A stretch of 11,719 nucleotides of DNA from the NCBI GenBank assembly GCA_938045355.1, contig CALIMU010000040.1:1-11719 (forward strand), in the 5' to 3' direction. Under the pieces are notes generated by a model, which did not search any database, was not told the origin of the DNA, and worked only from the letters and a program-made list of their open reading frames with translations. A program made the translations under genes and the position numbers. The stretch comes from an uncultured Clostridium sp. Lineage in GTDB: Bacteria; Bacillota_A; Clostridia; TANB77; CAG-508. The stretch's first letter is position 1. Each line of letters starts with the position of its first letter. Below, one piece after another: positions 7,194-11,719 of the stretch.

Positions 7194-9407
7194 CTATTCA
7201 AATTTAGTTAAAAGTTTATCTGCTAATATAATAGCCATTTCTTTTACACCATCAACATATTGTACATAGATTTTTTTAGCATCTATACTCTTAATTACCC
7301 CTAAGCCAAATTTTTTATGTCTTACTTTATCTCCTACTTTAAAACCTAAATTATCAATTACTTTCTTAATATTTTCATCAAGTTTTATAGTATTTTTGGT
7401 ATTTATTTCAGTTTTTTTCTTTTCAAACTTCTTATTATTTCCATAAGTATTTATTTCATCTGAATAATCATCAGCAAAATATAGCCTTTCTTTTTTAACT
7501 TCAATATCTAAAAGCTTTTCTGGTATTTCTTTCAAAAATACTGATGGAGTTGACAATCTATCTTGACCATATACAAACCTTATAGTTGCATGAGATAAAT
7601 AAAGTTTCTTTTCAGCTCTTGTTAAAGCAACATAACAAAGCCTTCTTTCTTCTTCCATTTCTTTTTCATCAAGCATTGCTCTTGTTCCAGGGAAGATTTC
7701 ATTTTCAAAACCAACTAAAAAAACTATTGGGAATTCAAGACCTTTTGAGTTATGAATAGTCATTAACTTTACATAATCACTTTTTTCCTCTAAATCATCT
7801 GTTGCACTTATAAGAGAGACATTTTCTAAATATTCATTTAATCTCAATTCTCCTACAACATTTTCTAATTCTAAGATAGAGTTTTTAAATTCATCTATAT
7901 TTTCAATTCTTGCTTCTGCATCATCATAGTTTTCATTAATATAGTCTATATAATGTATTTTATCAATCAAAGTTTGTACTATATATGAAGCTGTTTCAGT
8001 ATAAGCTAAGTCTTTTAACTCTTTTATTATATCATACATTTCTAAAAGTTTTTCTTTTCCAACAGCAGTTAGTCCAGAAATCTCTTTTATATGAGAAAGT
8101 GCTTCAAGTAAGTTTAAATCATTTTCTCTAGCATAAGCAATTATTTTTTCTATTCCTTTTTCTCCTACTTTTCTTTTAGGAACATTGATTATTCTTTGTA
8201 AATTTAATTCATCTTGTGGATTAACAATAATAGATAAATATGCAATTATATCTTTAATCTCTGCTCTTGAATAGAAACTTATTCCTCCAAAAACTTTATG
8301 AGGTATGTTATATCTTAAAAGTCCTTCTTCAAATATTCTTGATTGAGCATTTGTTCTATATAGTATAGTCATATCTCTATAAAGTACACCATTTTGATGA
8401 TTTTCTCTAATAAACTCAATTATTCTACTAACTTCATCTCTACCATTATCACAAGCTAGGACTTTTATTAAATCACCTTTTCCATTCTGTGTCCATAACT
8501 TTTTATCTTTTGATGATTTATTATTTTTTATAAGTTCATTTGCTGCATCTAATATTGTAGTAGTTGATCTATAATTTTCTTCTAATTTAACTATTTTAGC
8601 ATTATTATAGTTATTTTCAAAGTTAAGTATATTTAAAATGTTTGCACCTCTAAATCCATAAATACTTTGGTTTTCATCTCCAACCACACATAGATTAGAC
8701 GATTTTCTAGCAATTAAATCTATTATTTTATATTGTAAGTTATTTGTATCTTGATATTCATCTATCATTATATATTTATATTTGTTTTGAACTTTTTCAA
8801 GTATTTCAGGTTTTTGTAATAATTTATATGTATTTAAAAGTATATCTGAAAAATCCATAGCATTACTTTCTAACAATGCTCTATTGTATTTATCATATAC
8901 CTCAATTATTTGTTTATTCATAACAGAATACTCATCAAGAGTTTTTATTTCTTCTTTTATTTTTGAAATAATAGAAACAATATCTCTTTCTGTCAATTTA
9001 ACTCCATTAAAACTTATGTTTTGTCCTTTTAAAATAGCTTTTACTATTCTTTTTTGGTCATCTGTATCATATATAGTAAAGTTTGGATTGTACCCCACTT
9101 CACTTGCATACATTCTTAAAAGTCTCATACCAAATGAGTGGAAAGTAGAAATTGTACATGCCTTAGCTATGTCTCCAACAAGGTCTTCAACTCTTTCTCT
9201 CATTTCTTTAGCTGCCTTATTTGTAAAAGTAACAGCTAAAATACTATAAGGGCTAATTCCAACATTCTCTATCATATGTGCTATTCTATATGTAATTGTT
9301 CTTGTTTTCCCAGAACCAGCTCCTGCTAAAATTAAAATAGACCCATCTATTTGAGAGGCTGCTTCTCTTTGTTTATCATTTAGCTTTTCTAATAAGTTCA
9401 AGTTCAT
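7194..9407 (-). CDS. pcrA: UvrD/PcrA-type DNA helicase
   Basis: This is a 737-residue superfamily 1A 3'-5' DNA helicase for repair and for clearing replication and transcription conflicts. Visible motifs in order are Q-motif LNDKQREA (9-16), Walker A GAGSGKT (29-35), motif Ia VTFTNKAAKEM, Walker B IDEYQDTN (D216-E217), motif III GDENQSIYGFRGA, motif IV LEENYRST, motif V TIHNSKGLEF (H552), and motif VI ERRLCYVALTRA (about 583-594). The last 45 residues (VGDKVRHKKFGLGVI...) form the Tudor-like C-terminal domain that contacts RNA polymerase in PcrA and UvrD. Two ATGs compete. The one at 9413 is a single base from GGGGG (9415-9419), while the one at 9407 has ideal 7-base spacing, so I use 9407. 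It is the first gene of the lipid A operon, an unusual partner for cell-envelope genes. Confidence 0.95.
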   Translation of the reverse strand: MNLNLLEKLNDKQREAASQIDGSILILAGAGSGKTRTITYRIAHMIENVGISPYSILAVTFTNKAAKEMRERVEDLVGDIAKACTISTFHSFGMRLLRMYASEVGYNPNFTIYDTDDQKRIVKAILKGQNISFNGVKLTERDIVSIISKIKEEIKTLDEYSVMNKQIIEVYDKYNRALLESNAMDFSDILLNTYKLLQKPEILEKVQNKYKYIMIDEYQDTNNLQYKIIDLIARKSSNLCVVGDENQSIYGFRGANILNILNFENNYNNAKIVKLEENYRSTTTILDAANELIKNNKSSKDKKLWTQNGKGDLIKVLACDNGRDEVSRIIEFIRENHQNGVLYRDMTILYRTNAQSRIFEEGLLRYNIPHKVFGGISFYSRAEIKDIIAYLSIIVNPQDELNLQRIINVPKRKVGEKGIEKIIAYARENDLNLLEALSHIKEISGLTAVGKEKLLEMYDIIKELKDLAYTETASYIVQTLIDKIHYIDYINENYDDAEARIENIDEFKNSILELENVVGELRLNEYLENVSLISATDDLEEKSDYVKLMTIHNSKGLEFPIVFLVGFENEIFPGTRAMLDEKEMEEERRLCYVALTRAEKKLYLSHATIRFVYGQDRLSTPSVFLKEIPEKLLDIEVKKERLYFADDYSDEINTYGNNKKFEKKKTEINTKNTIKLDENIKKVIDNLGFKVGDKVRHKKFGLGVIKSIDAKKIYVQYVDGVKEMAIILADKLLTKFE

Positions 9408-9430
9408 TTTCATTCCCCCTTACTTTTTAG

Positions 9431-9457
9431 ATTATAGCATAATTCTTAATTATAGCA
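9431..9457 (-). promoter_or_regulatory. Tandem extended -10 promoters for the pcrA-lpx operon
   Basis: On the - strand, TGCTATAAT occurs twice, at 9439-9431 and 9457-9449, exactly 18 bases apart. Each is an extended -10 (TG-n-TATAAT). The upstream copy's TTGCTA could also serve as a -35 (16-base spacing) for the downstream one. Either would place the start of transcription about 15-40 bases before the pcrA start. No other good promoter was noticed for the seven-gene unit. Confidence 0.6.
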
Positions 9458-9501
9458 AAATATAAGTTGAATTTTTATTAAAAGCAAAAAAATTATAATA
9501 T

Positions 9502-9533
9502 TTGACAAAATTTTACATTTACTTTTATATAAT
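9502..9533 (+). promoter_or_regulatory. Promoter for the flavin reductase-like gene
   Basis: A consensus -35 TTGACA at 9502-9507 is followed by TATATAAT at 9526-9533. Reading TATATA at 9526-9531 as the -10 gives 18-base spacing; TATAAT at 9528-9533 gives 20. Transcription would begin near 9540, leaving a leader of about 90 bases before the ATG at 9634. That leader contains the hairpin at 9562-9602. Confidence 0.6.
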
Positions 9534-9561
9534 TTGAGAATATAATCTACAAAACAAAAAT

Positions 9562-9602
9562 AGTCTAATATTCATATAAAAAGATTAAAATTAGACTTTT
9601 TT
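9562..9602 (+). terminator. Terminator-like hairpin in the 5' leader
   Basis: AGTCTAAT at 9562-9569 pairs perfectly with ATTAGACT at 9590-9597 around a 20-base loop, and six T follow (9597-9602). It lies between the predicted promoter and the ribosome binding site (AAGGAGG, 9620-9626) of the flavin reductase-like gene, so as RNA it could act as an attenuator. The stem is only 8 bp and AT-rich. A DNA operator dyad is the alternative. It does not resemble an FMN riboswitch. Confidence 0.45.
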
Positions 9603-9633
9603 GAAAAATAATTTAATTCAAGGAGGAATAATT

Positions 9634-10308
9634 ATGTTTTATGAACCATCAAAAAATAATCATGGACTTTCTAGAAATCCTTTTAAATCTTGTACTGTAC
9701 CAAGAGTTATAGGATGGATTTCAACAAAAAATGAAGATGGTAGTGATAATATCGCTCCATATAGTCAATTTACTAACCTTACTTTTGATCCACCACTAGT
9801 TTTATTTTCATCAAATCAAAATGTAATTGGTGATAGAAAAACAACTATAAAAAACATTGAAAGAACTGGTCAATTTGTTTATAACATGGTTTCTTATGAT
9901 TTAAGAGAAGCTATGAATCGTTCCTCTATTTTTAAAATCCCAAAGGGATATAAAGATAAGTTTGAGTATGCTGGAGTAACTAAAGCAAAAGCAAATTTAA
10001 TTGATGTTGCTCGTGTTGCTGAATCTCCAATTCAATATGAATGTAAATATATTCAAACTATAAGAATACCAGCAAATGATACATTGGCAACAGTTGATGT
10101 TATAATAGGTCAAGTTATTGGAATTCATATAGCAGATGATTATATACTTCCTGATGGAAAAATAGATATTTGTAGAATACAACCTGTTGCTCGTCTTGGG
10201 TATTTTGATTTTACAGTTGTAAATAATTCATTTGAAATGGCTCCACCTAAGGTTGATGATCCTGAAAATCAAAGATTGGTTGATAAAGGTTTAGAAGGAA
10301 AAGTATAA
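9634..10308 (+). CDS. Flavin reductase-like FMN-binding protein
   Basis: This is a 224-residue protein of the flavin reductase-like family (COG1853, split-barrel FMN-binding fold). Members bind FMN and reduce flavins or other small substrates with NAD(P)H, often as dimers. Supporting features are the N-terminal PRVIGWISTKNEDGSDNIAPYSQFTNLTFDPPLVLFSS block (about 23-60), which lines the flavin site in this family, followed by TTIKNIERTGQFVYNMV and a C-terminal IGQVIGIHIADDYI..DGKID..RIQPVARLGYFDF region. The physiological substrate cannot be inferred. ATG 9634 is chosen because AAGGAGG at 9620-9626 is 7 bases upstream; an in-frame TTG at 9601 lies in the leader and lacks a proper site. It is divergent from pcrA and followed by a small ORF. 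Confidence 0.9.
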   Translation: MFYEPSKNNHGLSRNPFKSCTVPRVIGWISTKNEDGSDNIAPYSQFTNLTFDPPLVLFSSNQNVIGDRKTTIKNIERTGQFVYNMVSYDLREAMNRSSIFKIPKGYKDKFEYAGVTKAKANLIDVARVAESPIQYECKYIQTIRIPANDTLATVDVIIGQVIGIHIADDYILPDGKIDICRIQPVARLGYFDFTVVNNSFEMAPPKVDDPENQRLVDKGLEGKV

Positions 10309-10363
10309 TTTACATCTAGGATTTCTCTAATTTATAGTATTAATTTTATGAGGTGATTAAAAA

Positions 10364-10489
10364 ATGATAGTTTTTGTAAACACATCAATTACTACAATAA
10401 ATTTAATTAAAAAGAATCCTCACTTTGACTTTGAATATATTTTCTTCAATAAAAAGAATAAAAATATTATTTTAGAAACTAATCTATAA
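10364..10489 (+). CDS. Small hypothetical protein (41 aa)
   Basis: This is a 41-codon ORF from ATG to TAA with GAGGTG at 10350-10355 placed 8 bases upstream, a convincing ribosome binding site. The product begins MIVFVNTSITTINLIKKNPH and ends in a Lys/Asn-rich tail before ETNL. It has no clear membrane segment and matches nothing I recognise. Codon use is AT-rich like the genes to its left. It lies 55 bases after the flavin reductase-like gene with no terminator between, so it may be co-transcribed. Because the base composition changes shortly after its stop, it could also be the start of a longer native gene cut off at that junction. Confidence 0.45.
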   Translation: MIVFVNTSITTINLIKKNPHFDFEYIFFNKKNKNIILETNL

Positions 10490-10562
10490 ATAAATGTATA
10501 AGCAAAATTTAGTTTAACTTATTTTACCGGCTTAATTACTTTAGTCTTATGCAACAACCTAA
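10490..10562. other. Probable composition junction
   Basis: Left of about 10520 the DNA is very AT-rich, like the rest of the window; from the CCGGC at 10528-10532 rightward it shifts to the richer composition of pta. Neither convergent transcription unit has a recognisable intrinsic terminator here, which is unusual for convergent genes. No transposase, tRNA, direct repeat or attachment site is visible to explain an insertion. Confidence 0.4.
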
Positions 10563-11555
10563 CTATGCCTCACACTGTACTGCTGTTATGGCTACCACTC
10601 CTACGATATCTTCCCATGTACAACCTCTTGAAAGGTCATTGACCGGTCTTGCTATACCTTGACAAATAGGTCCGTAAGCCTCGGCTTTAGCCAGTCTTTG
10701 AACTAATTTATATCCGATATTTCCGGCATCAAGATCAGGGAAGACAAGTACATTTGCCTGACCTGCAACCGATGAACCCGGTGCCTTTGAACTTCCAACT
10801 CCTGCATCTATAGCCGCATCAAGCTGCAATTCTCCATCGAGACTCAGTTCCGGTGCCATTTCCTTAGCGATCCTTGTAGCTTCTACAACCTTATCTACAT
10901 CCGGATGTTTTGCACTTCCCTTGGTTGAATGGCTGAGCATAGCCACCTTAGGCTCTGAGCCTACTAAGAGTTTGAAACTTTCTGCTGAGGATATAGCTAT
11001 TTGTGCAAGCTTCTCAGGATCCGGATTTTGCTCAAGTCCGCTGTCGGCAAAAATAAATGCACCATGATCACCGTACTCACAGTCAGGCACTATCATTAAG
11101 AAAAATGCTGAAACTAATTTTGTATTAGGCTTAGTCTTTATGATCTGAAGACTTGGTCTTAATGTATCCGCTGTAGAGTGGCAAGCACCCGATACCATAC
11201 CGTCAGCATCTCCGTTCTTTATCATAAGACAAGCATAGTAAGCATAGTCTGAAAGCATGATTCTCCTTGCTTCCTCATGGGTAAGTCCCTTAGCCTTTCT
11301 AAGCTCTACAAACAGATCCTCATACTGTTGAGTTTTTTCATAAGTGTGCGGATTGATTATAGTAGCCTTACTGATGTCAAGACCCTTTGAATTTTCTGCA
11401 ACTTCTTCAGGTGTACCTATGATTATAAGTTTTGCTATCCCCTCCTTAAGTATGGCTTCAGCTGCCTGAAATGTCCTTCTGTCCATGGACTCCGGAAGAA
11501 CTATGGTTTTATTTAACCATTTAGCTCTTTCCCTAATCTGTTCCATAATGCTCAT
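10563..11555 (-). CDS. pta: Phosphate acetyltransferase
   Basis: This 330-residue enzyme interconverts acetyl-CoA and acetyl phosphate and, with acetate kinase, makes ATP during acetate fermentation in the cytoplasm. Motifs are KTIVLPES (16-23), the DADGMVSGACHSTADTLRP block (116-134), FADSGLEQNPDPEKLAQIA (169-187), SHSTKGSAKHPDV (208-220), DGELQLDAAID (240-250), VFPDLDAGNIGYKLVQRL (271-288) and RPVNDLSRG (303-311), whose Ser-Arg pair matches catalytic residues of the Methanosarcina enzyme. The length is standard for single-domain Pta and the gene is complete. I start at ATG 11555, with AAAGGGGA about 10 bases upstream and MSIMEQIRERAK matching family N-termini; ATG 11591 would add 12 atypical residues. 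Hand counts of two 60-base rows give 47% and 45% GC, against 28% in pcrA and 33% in the flavin reductase. The sequence feels Clostridia/Lachnospiraceae-like, suggesting transfer or a contig join. No ackA follows. Confidence 0.95.
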   Translation of the reverse strand: MSIMEQIRERAKWLNKTIVLPESMDRRTFQAAEAILKEGIAKLIIIGTPEEVAENSKGLDISKATIINPHTYEKTQQYEDLFVELRKAKGLTHEEARRIMLSDYAYYACLMIKNGDADGMVSGACHSTADTLRPSLQIIKTKPNTKLVSAFFLMIVPDCEYGDHGAFIFADSGLEQNPDPEKLAQIAISSAESFKLLVGSEPKVAMLSHSTKGSAKHPDVDKVVEATRIAKEMAPELSLDGELQLDAAIDAGVGSSKAPGSSVAGQANVLVFPDLDAGNIGYKLVQRLAKAEAYGPICQGIARPVNDLSRGCTWEDIVGVVAITAVQCEA

Positions 11556-11609
11556 GTTTATAAAATCCCCTTTCAACCTATAATAAGTCATATCTTTATG
11601 AACTACTTA

Positions 11610-11639
11610 ATTATAGTATATTTTGATGTAAAATTACAA
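11610..11639 (-). promoter_or_regulatory. Promoter for pta
   Basis: On the - strand a -35 TTGTAA (11639-11634) and a perfect -10 TATAAT (11615-11610) are separated by 18 bases, placing the start of transcription about 45-50 bases before the ATG at 11555. Nothing else is evident in the AT-rich stretch out to 11719. Confidence 0.65.
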
Positions 11640-11719
11640 GCACTTAAATAGGTTCTTTGTATAATTTTATTATATATTTCTGCAAATATATAAAGTCGAC
11701 TGTTTACAGAATATACTAT

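Noticed and set aside
7184..7201. TTG start at 7201 for lpxC
   Set aside because: It overlaps the pcrA stop, has a poorer ribosome binding site than ATG 7183, and adds six residues not typical of LpxC N-termini.
8884..9249. 121-codon open frame on the + strand inside pcrA
   Set aside because: It lies antisense to conserved helicase sequence and has no family signature or ribosome binding site.
9540..9633. FMN riboswitch upstream of the flavin reductase-like gene
   Set aside because: The leader is about 90 bases and very AT-rich, and shows none of the conserved multi-stem sequence blocks of the FMN aptamer.
9997..10182. 61-codon open frame on the - strand inside the flavin reductase gene
   Set aside because: It is antisense to conserved barrel-domain codons; Tyr/Asn/Ile/Cys-rich shadow.

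Overview
The window looks like chromosomal DNA of a Gram-negative, very AT-rich anaerobe, most likely a Fusobacterium. The reasons are the extreme AT bias of the coding DNA, near-exclusive AGA for arginine, strong purine-rich ribosome binding sites, a lipid A operon that uses LpxI, and a secreted YwqK/MORN-type repeat protein of a kind that is abundant in Fusobacterium. The genus is an inference from composition and gene content; no database search was possible.

Left end (1-1080), + strand: a small secreted MORN-like repeat protein starting at TTG, then a cytoplasmic helical protein resembling the DIP1984 family with its own promoter. Positions 1078-1480 hold no intact gene. They contain a degraded-looking segment inside an inverted repeat, a strong intrinsic terminator (1250-1285), and a long imperfect palindrome of about 170 bp (1309-1478) that ends two bases from the neighbouring stop codon.

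Centre (1481-9407), - strand: a tightly packed seven-gene operon in the order pcrA, lpxC, fabZ, lpxA, lpxI, lpxB, msbA-like. Gaps are 21 bp or less, with 1- and 4-base overlaps at two joints. The lpx genes carry out UDP-GlcNAc acylation (LpxA), deacetylation (LpxC), pyrophosphate cleavage (LpxI) and disaccharide formation (LpxB). FabZ supplies the acyl chain pathway and the ABC exporter moves the product across the inner membrane. lpxD, lpxK and the Kdo transferase are not in the window. A UvrD/PcrA DNA helicase heads the operon.

Right part: a divergent promoter region (9408-9633) drives pcrA leftward and a flavin reductase-like protein rightward. The flavin reductase leader contains a terminator-like hairpin. 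A 41-codon small ORF with a good ribosome binding site follows.

Far right (about 10490-11719): a complete phosphate acetyltransferase gene (pta, - strand) with its own promoter. Its base composition is clearly higher in GC than everything to its left, and it looks like a Clostridia-type gene. This is either horizontal transfer or a chimeric contig join between about 10490 and 10562.

I see no CRISPR array, phage, transposase, tRNA or rRNA. Most of the window is ordinary housekeeping. The points worth a second look are the pta junction, the palindromic element, the attenuator-like hairpin and the small ORF.
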